DNA of 64,000 bases from Massariosphaeria phaeospora (GCA_011032825.1 JAADJZ010000014.1:992001-1056000), one strand, 5' to 3'. Positions 8,614 to 19,417 are shown, numbered from the stretch's first letter. Notes: generated by a model from the sequence alone, not told the origin. A program made the numbers and translations.

Positions 8614-10575
8614 TTACCCCCCGCATCCTCTAGCGTCAAACCCTCCCACCCCGGCCATTGTCTTTTGTGCCGGTTTACACCCCAGACCACCTCCAGAAAC
8701 CCAGTAGCCTACCACATCAGCGACAAAGCGCAGCTTGGCGGGCAACGCGTTCGCGGCCGACAGTGTCAGCACATCGATGTCTACACTCGCGGACGTGGGT
8801 CCAGTCGTCCGAATTAGAGTGGAATGGGCGCCGTACAGTAGCTGGTAGATGGTGCCGGAGAGGACTTCGCGAGCCTGCATGAATTCGGCAGGGAGGTGGG
8901 CTGCGTGAGTGGCCCTGTGTTGGATGGCGGACAGCGGGAGCGCGGTGAAGGAGACATATTTACCGTCGGCGGAGAGGACGATCTTGGTGTGGTCGGGGAA
9001 GTTGAACTGCGCGCAGGTGAATGGTGTCAGTATGCATGCAATCGAAAAAAAGTGAGGGGAAGAATGACTAACCTGGAAACAACTGTTGCTGAAGCCCCAT
9101 ACGCCGACATTGCCCAGGCGTTGATAGAACCGGACGATCGTAACCGGACACTCCTCCTGTCCTCTTTCCCGGGTGGATGTCTGCTCCTTGAGGTGCTTGC
9201 ACATATATCGCGCGAATTTGACCCACAGAATGCTATTGTGCTTGCGGTCAGCCTCGGACATGGGCACCTCCTCCAAGCTACCGTCGTCCGCCTGGGTCAA
9301 GAATGTGAAAGGGACGTTTTTAAGGGCAAAACTGTCGTAAGTGGTCTTGCGGTACTTGTAACCGTGGTCAACGACGGCGTGCGTGAGTGGCTTTTCGAGG
9401 GTGTGGTTTAGAACGACACCGACGCTGCCATTGGCGAGCATGTACCCGATGCCATGTTTCTTGCTGTAGTCGACCCATCTGGAAACGAAGGGGAGTTGTT
9501 CGACGGGGGCTTTCCAATTGCGGAGGGCAGATGAGGCATCGTAGCTGGAAGCAAGGGCGGTGATGATGTTGTTCCGAAGCTCTTCTCTACGGGCGAGGAT
9601 GATGGCTAGATCAGGGTGGATACTTATGCGAGATTCATCAGTTAGAGTAATCCTTTCTGAATTCGTGTCTGCAACCTTCTTCAAAGGAGGCAGTGGCAGC
9701 ACGGGCTTGTTTGGTTGTTGAGTAACATGAACAGCGGGGTTTTGTGGAGTAGCAAGAGTAGCGAGTCGAGCAGATCCTGCTCGAGTGACATTACGAGACG
9801 TTGTCCGCGTAGACTGTACATGCTCACAAGTCCCGGCTTCGGCTTGCGGTATATCAAGAGAGGTAGTTCGAGCAGCAGTCCGAGTTGATTGCGAATGAGA
9901 TGGCCGAATTGGACGTTGCTGAATCATGAGAGGTTTTGGCCCAGGCTCAAGCTCTTTTACCACGGGCTGGGAGTTTATATGTTGATGGGATCGGCTAGAA
10001 CGATTCGCAGCTACAGATTCTGTAGCAGAAACAGAGGTCTGCTTCATTGTTGTGTTGGAACGCGGTGCGGGGGGACGTCGGGTAGTCTTTACAGACTCTG
10101 CATACAGAGACACTGATCGCTTTGCCCAGGTGTCTCTCGGAGGGACTAGGTCTCCATCTTCTGCATTTCGCTTCTTGCTTGGTGGTCCTTCGACGGGGCC
10201 GGGTATATTGTACTTGGTGTTGACCGAAGACTCAACCAGATGTGATGAAGTAAGAGGTAGTTCTCTATCCTCACTATTCTCAAGTCCGCCAGTGTTGCCC
10301 TTGCTCTTGTTGAAGACGAAAGAGATGTAGACGGCGCCATTCGGCATTGGAACAATAGGCATTTTGCGGGCCTCGGCCTCTCGCTCGCACTCGCTGTAGA
10401 TGCTGCTGGACGCAGAGTCTCCGAAGACGGAGAAAAACTCTCCGGGAGCATACTCGCCGACTCCGCTGGCTTGGCTTTGCCTGTACCAGCCTTCTGTGTA
10501 GCCTCGCTTGAGTGTGGCAGGATTTGGTGGTTTTACGGTCCATCTCGGCTTTGAAGTGATGGCATTATCCCCCAC
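8614..10575 (-). CDS. Polo-box domain protein without kinase domain
   Basis: Two exons (10575-9073, 9006-8614) encode 631 residues. The C-terminal half carries a polo-box pair as in polo-like kinases. Box 1 begins at Trp367 in WVDYSKKHGIGYMLANGSVGV; box 2 contains NFPDHTKIVL. His507 and Lys509 match the His-x-Lys pincer that polo boxes use to hold phosphopeptides, so ligand binding may be kept. The N-terminal 360 residues are disordered Ser/Thr/Pro sequence with no kinase motifs (no glycine loop, HRD or DFG). Only 0.6 kb of transposon-relic DNA separates its start from the neighbouring transporter gene, so a hidden kinase exon is unlikely. The 66-bp intron (GTTAGT...GCGCAG) has a length divisible by three and no stop, so retention would insert 22 residues. 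Likely a divergent adaptor-like paralogue of Cdc5/PlkA; its role is unknown. Confidence 0.75.
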   Translation of the reverse strand: MGDNAITSKPRWTVKPPNPATLKRGYTEGWYRQSQASGVGEYAPGEFFSVFGDSASSSIYSECEREAEARKMPIVPMPNGAVYISFVFNKSKGNTGGLENSEDRELPLTSSHLVESSVNTKYNIPGPVEGPPSKKRNAEDGDLVPPRDTWAKRSVSLYAESVKTTRRPPAPRSNTTMKQTSVSATESVAANRSSRSHQHINSQPVVKELEPGPKPLMIQQRPIRPSHSQSTRTAARTTSLDIPQAEAGTCEHVQSTRTTSRNVTRAGSARLATLATPQNPAVHVTQQPNKPVLPLPPLKKVADTNSERITLTDESRISIHPDLAIILARREELRNNIITALASSYDASSALRNWKAPVEQLPFVSRWVDYSKKHGIGYMLANGSVGVVLNHTLEKPLTHAVVDHGYKYRKTTYDSFALKNVPFTFLTQADDGSLEEVPMSEADRKHNSILWVKFARYMCKHLKEQTSTRERGQEECPVTIVRFYQRLGNVGVWGFSNSCFQVSHSSPHFFSIACILTPFTCAQFNFPDHTKIVLSADGKYVSFTALPLSAIQHRATHAAHLPAEFMQAREVLSGTIYQLLYGAHSTLIRTTGPTSASVDIDVLTLSAANALPAKLRFVADVVGYWVSGGGLGCKPAQKTMAGVGGFDARGCGG

Positions 10576-10731
10576 GCGGGTGACAGAATTACAGTAGCCA
10601 AACTCAGAACAGCCGAGGATAGCCCAAATGCAGCCACGTCGCCTACACCACGTATTTTACAAGTACATCACGACTGTATTACATACAAATGCCTATTACT
10701 CGTTCCCAATCAAGCAATCAAGCCCATACGG

Positions 10732-11200
10732 GTGTTTCTGGCTACATCCACCCACCACACTACACCTACAAAATCTCGCGTTCTAGCAGCTTGTAAGGTG
10801 CTCGATGACTACGGAATCAAGGGCAAGAAAACCTCTATTTTCCGTAAATACGGAGCAGGAAAGACGCAGGGATGGGAGATATTGAGGGAGGGCAGAGAGA
10901 GACGCCATTTAGGTGGTGATACGGGCCTACAGGAAACTCGTGGCCGTCCTCTTCTTATTAGCCCTGAGCAGCTCTGAAAGCTTGAGCGTATAGTGGAGGA
11001 TTTCGACGTCGAATCATGCTCTATGTAGTTATATTGCTACGTTAGACAATCTTCCTAGAGGCGTGCGGATTTATCTCCTTAGTTCCAGAGGCTCTGGTTC
11101 CGTAAGAACACCACGTCGATGAAACCGCGTTTGATGTTCCTCACGACAGGTACCACTGGATCTACAAGTGCCGCGTGCACATGGTGGGGGTGTGACTATG
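10732..11200 (+). pseudogene. Tc1/mariner-type transposase relic
   Basis: The frame from 10732 reads TPTKSRVLAACKVLDDYG, then KTQGWEILREGRERRH and TRGRPLLISPEQL. This resembles the helix-turn-helix N-terminus common in ascomycete Tc1/mariner transposases. A stop after SPEQL and further stops follow although coding-like sequence continues (KLERIVEDFDVESCSM). A family A repeat on the opposite strand (11015-11112) interrupts it. The stretch after that, reading HVDETAFDVPHDRYHW in another frame, may belong to a second relic. No catalytic part remains. Confidence 0.5.
11015..11112 (-). repeat. Dispersed repeat family A, copy 3
   Basis: Read on the minus strand it gives CTTACGGAACCAGAGCCTC, then GGAACTAAGGAGATAAATCC, matching copies 1 and 2. 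It lies inside the Tc1/mariner relic, which suggests a nested insertion. Confidence 0.6.
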
Positions 11201-11220
11201 CGAAATCTAGGGAAATATTT

Positions 11221-13128
11221 TCATCTATCCTCCTCAGACTCTCTCTCTAACCAGATATCTTGTCCGTTTCCCTCCTTTACAAACTGTCCAAATCCACACC
11301 CCAAGATAGCCACCACGGCGAGTATCCACCACGCCAGCCCAACAGCCCCGATATCCAAACCCCTACCAAACAGCCAACCGCCCACTATCGGGCCTAACGT
11401 CCTCATAAAGCTTGACACCGACTGGCCTATACCATGCACGGTTCCGAGCACCGACGGATGCGGACAAGAGTTATTGATGAGGATCGCCGCGGTCGTCAGG
11501 GCGAACGTGCGGCCGAGGACCTGGATGAAAAGGACCGTGGAAATGGCGATCCATATCAGGATTCCGGAAACGCCGCCCGGCGGTGCACTCCAGCTTGGTA
11601 CGGTACTCAAGAAAGGCACAAGAGTGTAGGCGACTGGGAACAGCGCTAGGAAGATCCTGTAGCTCTTTTCTGTGCCTAGATGATGCAGCACCCGTGGGTA
11701 CAAAGCAAGCTGCATGGTTATGCCAATGACACCGAGGATCGCAAGTGCAATGCCGATAAGGGGCGGTGGAAGAGCGAGGCCGCCGGTGAAATGGATGAAA
11801 CCGTGGGGCCTGTAGTTTTGCGGGTAGGGATGCGCTGGGTCGTAGCGAGGCGTAGAAAGATATGTGAACCAGAGGGAGTTGAAAGTGCCAACATGCATTA
11901 TAAGGAGACCATAGGTGGCGAGTGTCATAACGAGACGCGGCGTCCAGATCTTTCGGAATGGTAATCTCGGAGTGGTGCGCCGCTCGTCGGATGCTGCACG
12001 TATATGCAGTGTTGTGGGCGGTTGCTGGTGTTCAACGTCCACGGTCGCGCATTCATCGCCTGGTACCATCGCGTATTCATGTTTCATGCCTACAGTCGGT
12101 CGAAGTAGGTAACGACGTATTGGGTGACCACAACGATCCATAAACCGACTTATCATGCGGCCAAGGCGGAGCCCGTAATCCGGCCTATGTTTACAAAGAT
12201 CGCTAGTTTCTTCCATGAAGAGGAAGACGATCAAGGTCGATATGAGCAGAAAAATTGCACCGACTAGGTTGGGTAGTGCATACGGCCACTTTCTCATCCA
12301 GTATACGCCGTCTTTACCGCCGATCCTCGAATTAGGTCCAAAAAGAGAGGGATAGCTGGCCACAGGATCGGCGAGGATACCACCTAGCAGATGTTAGCTG
12401 AGTTGCTGAGTACCCGAAACCCCATGCTTACCTAGAATGGGCCCTATAATGATGCCGACATTGTAAGTCATAGGCAAGATCATGAACGCCTTTGGCTGAA
12501 ATTTTTTCTCTTTGACAATTTCGCTGGTCATCGTTCTCATAACTCCGATGTTCCCATTGAGTACGCCACCCAAGACTCTGAACATTACGGCAATAGGGAA
12601 GTTTTCAGAGAACCCAAAGCCGATCATCGAGAACACGGTGCCCAGCAAGCCGATCCAGATCACTCTTTTCCGGCCTCCATTTTCTGAATCTGCAAACCAA
12701 CCCCAAAGCATTGCTGTCAGGAACTGGGCCGCAGGGAAAGCTGCATGGATGATACCGGCTTGGTATGAAATAGTGGAGTTAGGTAAGGTTGAATCGAAAA
12801 ATTGTAATTGATAGAACACATAAGCGCCGAGCGATGCTTGGGACAGAGGTTCTGACAACCGTGCGAGTGTGAGGACGAGTAGTTGGTCTTTACGGGGGAG
12901 TGCCCGCCATGATGGTGGTTTTGCATCCTTATCTTGCACGTGGTGCGTCTCATTAAACGCTGTGGCGGCTTGCTGAACGGTTTGGGGGACGAGTTCGCGT
13001 TGGTGTATATGGACGTTGCCGCGACTTGGCCCAAGAGCGATGGCCCCCTCTTCCTGTTTTGTTTGTGCACGTTTTGTCGCACTCCATGGCGTTGGGTCGC
13101 CAGTCTCGGTCTTAGAGGTTACGGCCAT
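11221..13128 (-). CDS. MFS transporter, DHA1-like
   Basis: Two exons (13128-12432, 12383-11221) encode 619 residues. The 48-bp intron has GTAAGC, a CTAAC branch site and TAG, and joins GPILG to GILADP. The layout is a cytosolic N-terminus of about 80 residues, six membrane helices, a long central loop rich in charge (around residues 300-370), and six more helices. The MFS signature after helix 2 is GWFADSENGGRKRVIW. A Gly/Pro-rich GIIIGPILG-type helix 5 is typical of drug:H+ antiporters. The overall look is that of the fungal YCR023C-type branch, whose substrates are mostly unknown. It should sit in the plasma or vacuolar membrane. No biosynthetic partner genes lie alongside, so a self-resistance role is not supported. 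Substrate is not predictable. Confidence 0.85.
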
Positions 13129-14571
13129 TGAAGCAATTGTCTGAACGAGATATATGAACGGAGTGGTAGATGAACCTCACAGTACACAGTTAAAGGAAGA
13201 AAAGGAAAGAAATTTTCAGAGGGGAATCTAGATGTTTATTAGGCATCGCAGCTCTGATTAGTTTTCTAGCATGTGCTGTAGGGTTTTAGCTTTTTGAGTC
13301 GAGCTTAGAACCATGGAAGGGGAAGACGTGTCATTCGAGTGCATTGCCAACCAGCGGTTGATTTTCCCTAACTAGGCGATGAATGCTTGCGGCAGTGCTA
13401 ATATTGGTGTTGAATAGACGTTTCTCTTTGTCGCCTGTAAAATCCGTCGACCTTACCGAGGGCGTGGGCGACAGAGGCAATGCTCATCGTCAATAGACGT
13501 TAAAGTTATGATGATGGATAATATTCGCAATGAGCGTCTCTTTTCAGTGTTCGTTGTGCGATTTTCGTGTTTTCTGGAGCCGAACTATCAGAACCGTGGT
13601 TCGCTATCGCTAAAGCAGCAAGACAGATTCCAAACCGGGTGATGTTATCGCACAACAAAAATCGAGAGCATCACATTGGACGGTCTGAAGAGTGATGATG
13701 TAGACTATGCTGCCCGAGTTCGCGCCAGGAGAAGCTGACGAGTACCACGTTGCGTACATGTGACGTTCCATTAAGCCCGCAAAGTGAGTCAATCGATATA
13801 TAGGTATCTCGCCCTACCTGTAAAAGAAATCGGCCATAAAGATGAGTCTGCCACTCCATTTCCTTTACCGGTAGGGTGATCTAATGTCCAACGAGAGGCA
13901 AACCTTCAGTGCGTTCCGAGAGTTCTCTGGGATATGACTTCTATGATACCTGTCAAGCATGAAGGTTTCGGGCTCCAGCAGTGACTGAGAGTAGCATATA
14001 ACACAGAAAGCATAGCGAAGCGGCAAAGCAGCAGTAGATCGAGTCCAAATGGAGGCAGTCGGCCGTTCCAGGTCGTCCGTTCCAGGTTTTGTACGGCCCA
14101 GGAGCAGCAGGCAGCTTCGGCGCTGGGCTGCAGAACATTTGGACGGACGGTGTCTAGAACGAAGATCGGCCTTCAAGCAGCACCGGGTTTCTGACAAGAG
14201 ATAGCTGGCCGTATCTGTCGACTGGATTAAGGTACTAGCAGGTTTGAGGTGCTTCGTCAGACCCCACTGGTGGATCGTGGTCGTAGACGCGATCAAGGTT
14301 CGAGGCCTTCAACATACCGATAACGATCTGTAAAGAGTACTTCCATTGCACAGAGTACGTACATGCTGACTTGCAGATGGAGATGCTGACTGCAGATGGA
14401 GAGGGCAGGTCGGAAAGATGCGCGACGCGACTCGTCCATCTATGACGACACGTGCGGGTGGCGCGAGCTTCAGCCCCGCGTTGATTCCTCATCAACGAGC
14501 ATCTCAAATCCGAAACGATTCCACGATCAAGCATCCTTTCTCTTCGCCTCGCGCATATAAAGCTCCTCTTC
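13129..14571. other. Intergenic, no gene seen
   Basis: Divergent promoter space between the transporter (minus) and MsrB (plus), 1.4 kb. A small direct duplication (about 14361-14401, CAGATGGAGATGCTGACT) is visible. Minus-strand frames near 13.6-14.3 kb lack any recognisable signature. A TATA-like GCATATAAAG lies at about 14552. Confidence 0.4.
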
Positions 14572-15237
14572 ATGCGCCCTCCATCCGTCTCAACCCTCAT
14601 CCGCGCACTGCACACCATCACAAACACCACCATCAGAGCAATCCCAGCCCCCGCCTTCGGCAGCATCTACCACGCCCCCCAGCGCGCAACAGTCCTCCGG
14701 TCTATGCCCAGCTTCCCATTCCTCGGTGCACTCTTCGGCTCAAGCTCGACCAAGATGGCCGACAACACAAACTACCCGGTGCAGAAGACGGAGGGCGAGT
14801 GGCAGACGCAGCTGAGCCCGGGTATGTCGCCACATAGTGCTGTATTGTACCACGGTGGATGCTAACGTACCTGCTCAGAACAGTTCCGCATCCTCCGCAA
14901 CAAAGGCACCGAGATGGCTGGCTCCGGCCAATACAACAAGCACTACCCCTCCGCAGGCGTCTACACCTGCGGAGCCTGCGAAGCGCCGCTGTACAAAGCG
15001 AACCACAAATTCGACTCCGGCTGCGGGTGGCCAGCGTTCTGGGATGCAGTTCCCGGCGCCGTTGGCCAGCGGTCGGACCGCACTCTAGGCATGACGCGCG
15101 TCGAGATTGTATGCAACAACTGCGGCGGACACCTCGGACACATCTTCAAGGGCGAGCGCTTCGGGAACCCCAAGGACGAGCGGCACTGTGTGAACAGTGT
15201 CAGTATCAACTTTAGCCCAGAAGACAAGAAGGAGTGA
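14572..15237 (+). CDS. Peptide-methionine (R)-S-oxide reductase (MsrB)
   Basis: Two exons (14572-14821, 14879-15237) encode 202 residues; the 57-bp intron is GTATGT...GCTAAC...CAG. MsrB reduces methionine-R-sulfoxide in proteins, repairing oxidative damage with thioredoxin. The SelR domain covers about the last 125 residues: zinc-binding pairs CGAC and CNNC, the GCGWPAFW block, and the catalytic Cys in RHCVNSVSINF near the C-terminus. The first about 60 residues are basic and Ser/Thr-rich without acidic residues and could be a mitochondrial targeting sequence. A TATA-like motif lies only about 18 bp before the first ATG, so translation may instead start at in-frame ATGs at 14704 or 14755; the latter gives a compact cytosolic form. 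Dual localisation from alternative starts is possible but not shown. Confidence 0.9.
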
Positions 15238-16035
15238 CTCAATGGTGGGAAGAAAGGAGAGTCGCGGCTGTAGAAGTATGTGTGTATTACGATTGGCAAA
15301 TGACGAGATGACTGTAGGAGTATCTATAAAGAATTAATATCACTTGAGAAGGTCAATGAACACTAGAAACCAAACCTCTGCGACGCCTCACCACAAAGCC
15401 CTCTGTGAATTAGTTGCAGGGTCGATCAAGACCCTGGAACTACTTTCGCTTCTGTCCCCAATGCCTTCCACAACCTCTCCCACTCAGCCTTGCGTTTCTG
15501 CCCCTATTACAATACGAAATACGAGAAAAGAAACCAAATGCAATCCTAGCACTCCATCCCATCAGATATACACAGCATAGTAATCGGCTCAACCCACTCA
15601 CTAGGCTGACTGCCCGCCAAGTACACACCTGCAGCCACAAACAGCCGCAGCGCTGGAATGTTCCGGTCACGAAATTCAGCTTCTCTTGTGCAAACATGCT
15701 GATTGGCTCAGTGCTGTGGTGTTGGGGGGCGAAGCGAGCGGAGAGTTTATTACTACTGCAGATTCGAAAGTTGAGTGGTGTGTTTTGGTGAGGTGGTGGT
15801 GGATGGGATGGCTAGATCGCTTGGCGGAAGGAAGGCGGATGGTGGATACGATGGGGGAGAGATGGGCGGGCAGGCTGCGATGGTGGTGAGTTGTATATGA
15901 GGGGTGGGAAGTCCTCCTTGAGAGTGTGTTGGGCGGGTGCCATCTTCGTCTTTGTATTTCTGCACAAAAGCATACTGAGACCCTCATATTTACCATATAT
16001 CTTTCCTTAAAGCCTTCCGTACTTGCCCACCAAAA
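15238..16035. other. Intergenic, no gene seen
   Basis: Downstream of MsrB and upstream of the surface-protein gene. No domain-bearing frame, repeat or RNA gene is recognised. Confidence 0.4.
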
Positions 16036-16851
16036 ATGAGACCCCTTACGCCCCTCTACTACTTCCTCCTCCCCTTCACATCCGCCTACATAATCTATAC
16101 CTATACCTACACGTGGGCCGAAAGCGACACCAACACCACCTACCTCCTCTTCCGCTACAACGCCGTCTTCAACGGCAGTCTAACCCTCAACATGACGTCC
16201 ACAGACCCGTCCTGCGCCATGGCCGACACCATCGCCAACTACACGCTCGCGATTGGCGCCATCGCCCCGCGCAGCAACACATCACTGTCGCGCGCCTCCT
16301 TCGACACAAACCCGTACTACTTCACCCTGTACGGCCAGGCCTCGGGCAATCAATCCGGCGGCTATCTGGCCACAGAGAGCAGCCGCGACATGACCGAGAA
16401 CGCCACGGCGGCAGAGAGCGTGCTGTGGACGCTCACGGCGACCAGATCGGGAGACGGCTACGACACCGCCGGCACACTGGCCACGTTGTCGGACTGGAAC
16501 ACGCAGAAGCTGAACTCGACGTGCGAGGGGAGCTTTGATGCGAGCATCGATCCGGAGGCGGGGTGGACGATGACGGGGCGGATTACAGAGGGGAGGGTGG
16601 AGATGAGTTGGGGGCCGGCGGATTGGACGGAAGAGGGGGTGAGCTATACGAGAAGGTGGAGGTTTGAGGGGAGTTGGAATGATAACGGGGCGAAGTTGGT
16701 GCTTGGGGGGGACAAGATTGAGACGGAGGGGGTGTGGAGTGACGAGAAGGAGGCGGAGGAGGAGAAGAAGGGGGGTGCGGCGAAGGAGATGCTTGGATGG
16801 AGAGGGGTGTGGATTGTCGTTGCTGTGGTTGGGTTGGCGGTTTGGATGTAG
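16036..16851 (+). CDS. Secreted, probably GPI-anchored hypothetical protein
   Basis: A single-exon frame of 271 residues. The N-terminus is hydrophobic (LYYFLLPFTSAYIIY) and fits a signal peptide. The body holds many N-glycosylation sequons (NTT, NGS, NMT, NYT, NTS, NQS, NAT, NST) and only two cysteines, Cys59 and one near residue 162, that might pair. The C-terminus has an acidic Lys/Glu stretch, then GGAA, and ends in a hydrophobic run (WIVVAVVGLAVWM), the pattern of a GPI-anchor signal. It should be a cell-wall or plasma-membrane surface protein. No enzymatic domain is recognised. GC-rich codon use and the consistent secretion features support a true gene. Confidence 0.7.
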   Translation: MRPLTPLYYFLLPFTSAYIIYTYTYTWAESDTNTTYLLFRYNAVFNGSLTLNMTSTDPSCAMADTIANYTLAIGAIAPRSNTSLSRASFDTNPYYFTLYGQASGNQSGGYLATESSRDMTENATAAESVLWTLTATRSGDGYDTAGTLATLSDWNTQKLNSTCEGSFDASIDPEAGWTMTGRITEGRVEMSWGPADWTEEGVSYTRRWRFEGSWNDNGAKLVLGGDKIETEGVWSDEKEAEEEKKGGAAKEMLGWRGVWIVVAVVGLAVWM

Positions 16852-18211
16852 GTGGCAAAGGTTGATGTGGATTTCATGATCTTGTAGGTTGTAGTGGTGT
16901 GGGTGAGAAGAACGTTTCTGGAGGATCAGCGAGACTCCGGGGCAGGCATCGAAATGGTTTTTGATTCAGTCGCGAGAGGTAGTCTGCTTAGCATGATACA
17001 ATGCTGCTTTAGATAAGCCTTAGGCAGTGCTTTTGACAATATAGGAGATTTCAGCGATAATTGAATCTATTACCTGGCCAGCGGGATGGCCATACCTTTG
17101 ACGCCGGCAAGCTTCCGGTATGACCGAATACGTAGGATGAAAAGTTCAGCAATACGCAAGTACAGAAAATTGCTTACCACCAGCGATGATAGCAAGGGTG
17201 GCAGCTCGAGTGGCATCGACGCGTTCGGGTTCCATCCAATTATGGTGCGACTGCTGTACCTGAAGAAGCCAGAACATAGTAGCGCTCTGTCGAGTAAGCG
17301 GACCAGAGCACTGGCTGTCGCGACGAATACACCATCGTTTTTGTCCGATCACTCGTTCCGCTCGCCATGGGCTCAAGTCGGCACATGGAGTTGAGAGGCG
17401 CCTGGCGCATCCGACGCGCCCCAAGAGCTAGCAGCCGATACGAAAAGGAGGCATTCTTTCGCCGTCGCGAAGAGGGTGTGTGAACGCGTCCTGAAGTGCG
17501 CAAAGTGAGAACGCGCACGAGGCCGTGAGGACGATCAAAGATCAGGATCGCAGCGCCTCGGGCGGCAGGTGCCAAGACTATCACGTGATCCGACATCCTA
17601 CCATCCGGACAACCACGAGCTAGATCGTCGATGTACCAGATGATACTGCTCTTTAATTTTAAAAACCAAGCTACAACTCTAATGTTTCAAGAACTCCCTC
17701 CACGTCACCCATCGCATTATTATCCGCCGCGTTCGCTCCCCCTGCCAGCCACGCGCGCCCAGCCACATGTCTCCCAACCACTCCAACCCCCGCGCACGAA
17801 CCCCACCACACTGTACAAAAGCACCACCGGACAGCTGCATTCCCAAGATCATCTTGCATCTGCATCCCCATACCACACCATACCATCACTTCTACCAAAT
17901 CCCCGCACCTTTCGCAACGTTTGAAGATTTTCTCGAAGCTCGACTTCCTGACTCGACAAAGCTTGTGATCGCCCGGCCGACCAGGAGCTTGAGCTTTGAC
18001 CCCTGCTTGTTGAGTTGGCAACCAGCACACCTAGCGACCAGTACAAAGGTTTCGTTCACAGACGGTGAAAGGTATGTACAACACCTCCCCAATTTCCCTC
18101 TTCACACTTTGTCTAACATCTGCATAGAAAACCCTCGAGTTTCGCACCCAAACCTCAGAAATCAAGCACCACCCCACACACACATCCACTCCACCAACCC
18201 AACCCGCCAAC
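16852..18211. other. Intergenic and 5' leader of the microprotein gene
   Basis: No gene is supported between the surface protein and the 47-residue microprotein. The last part probably is transcribed leader: a well-formed intron (GTATGT at about 18073, CTAAC branch site, CATAG at about 18127) precedes the short coding region. Confidence 0.4.
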
Positions 18212-18355
18212 ATGAAGCGCAACATCGTCATCTTCCTCATCGTCCTCATCCTCTTCTTCCTCATCGCCGCAATCGCCTACCTGATCTACTACCTCCAAAC
18301 ACGCATGGCCGTCGGCGGCAACTCGTCGTCGGTGACAAGCATGAGCGAAGCGTAG
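18212..18355 (+). CDS. 47-residue single-pass membrane microprotein
   Basis: A short frame starting MKRNIVIFLIVLILFF and ending SVTSMSEA. A basic tip (KR) is followed by a strongly hydrophobic run of about 24 residues up to YLIYY, then a short polar Ser/Gly-rich tail. The positive-inside rule predicts an N-in, C-out single-pass protein. Support comes from the clean membrane segment, an ATG preceded by a C/A-rich fungal leader (CCCGCCAAC), and a good intron in the leader at about 18073-18128. The family is not recognised. It may be a regulatory subunit or a small integral protein of an inner membrane. It has no overlap with neighbours. Confidence 0.55.
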   Translation: MKRNIVIFLIVLILFFLIAAIAYLIYYLQTRMAVGGNSSSVTSMSEA

Positions 18356-19417
18356 AGAGCACCCCTCCACCTCCCGTCGCTTCACACATCACACAACACC
18401 ATACCACATCTACACTTTGTTCCTCCGCTGCGACCTTCGCACATTGTTGTTTATAAGAGAAGGAAAGGATGCCGCGCACCGCACGATGTAAAGATTTCGC
18501 CACGACTTATTTCACTTGATTGACTTGCATATAACCACAAAAGGGCTGGGAGCGTTCGCATTTTGGCGTTTGGCTTCGGCCTTGGAATTTTGGAGAATTG
18601 TTTTCGGGTTTCGCATTTGCGCTGGGATTATGGCTATGCAACTGTTTGGGATTGGATAATGTCATCGATTGAGTGGTTCTAGGATACCCGAGACGCAACG
18701 TTATTGTTACGGTCTTGCTTTGCTGTTATATACATAGATGTGCGAAAGCAATGAATGACATAGATATTTACTCGCAACTTGCAACCTGCCCATGCTGCTT
18801 CTGGCGCCTTGATCATCTCAATTGCTCGTTTTCGGGCTGATGCTCTTACAGACTGTATCGTCAGTGCGCATACATGTAGTCCAGGTCAACGGTGCAATAG
18901 ATGTTGTTAGAAAAGTGCACATATCACCTCTTCGTCGTTCTCCTCAACTCACAGCACCCAGAGAAGCACACGTCCATGAACTTGAAACATATGAAGCTAG
19001 ACTTGCTACAGTACCAAGTCACGCGAGCTAGCTAGTTCACCAGTCCGCGTAGAATCACCATCTTCACAGAGTTACCAATAATGGACGAGAATAATGTACA
19101 GTACATGTTATTGCGATACCCCGGCGCGAACTCCGTGGCTATCTGCTGCAAAAAAATAACCCTAAGCATATGGGGCCATTCGAAGCATAGTAGGATGAAG
19201 CACCGCATGCGCCATGCGTATGCCCCTCGCGCGTAAGAGAAACCCAAAAGGCGACAGTGGGAATAGTGGGGAGAAATGCTCGAAAGGTAGGCCCGGTATA
19301 AGATTTCGATGTTCTCAACATCGCCCACTAGTAGATCCTGTCGCTGTGTGCGCAAACCAAGCTGTGTGCGCAACCCAAGCTGTATGCGCAAACCAAGAGA
19401 GTGCACTTTCGGCCAGC
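18356..19417. other. Intergenic, no gene seen
   Basis: Convergent gap between the microprotein gene and HP1. It contains an 18-bp tandem repeat listed separately. Other frames lack support. Confidence 0.4.
19343..19396. repeat. 18-bp tandem repeat, three copies
   Basis: Three contiguous units of GCTGTGTGCGCAAACCAA; unit 2 differs at one base and unit 3 at one base. It lies just beyond the HP1 stop codon, probably in the 3' untranslated region. Confidence 0.85.

Noticed and set aside
8614..10575. A truncated ordinary polo kinase
   Set aside because: The N-terminal half is open and protein-like but without kinase motifs, and the upstream gap is too small for a kinase domain.
11221..16851. A secondary-metabolite cluster around the MFS transporter
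   Set aside because: Neighbours are MsrB and a surface protein; no synthase, cyclase or tailoring gene is present.
17767..18456. A 229-codon plus-strand frame over the microprotein
   Set aside because: Pro/His/Thr-rich out-of-frame reading of leader sequence and the 47-residue gene. No family features.
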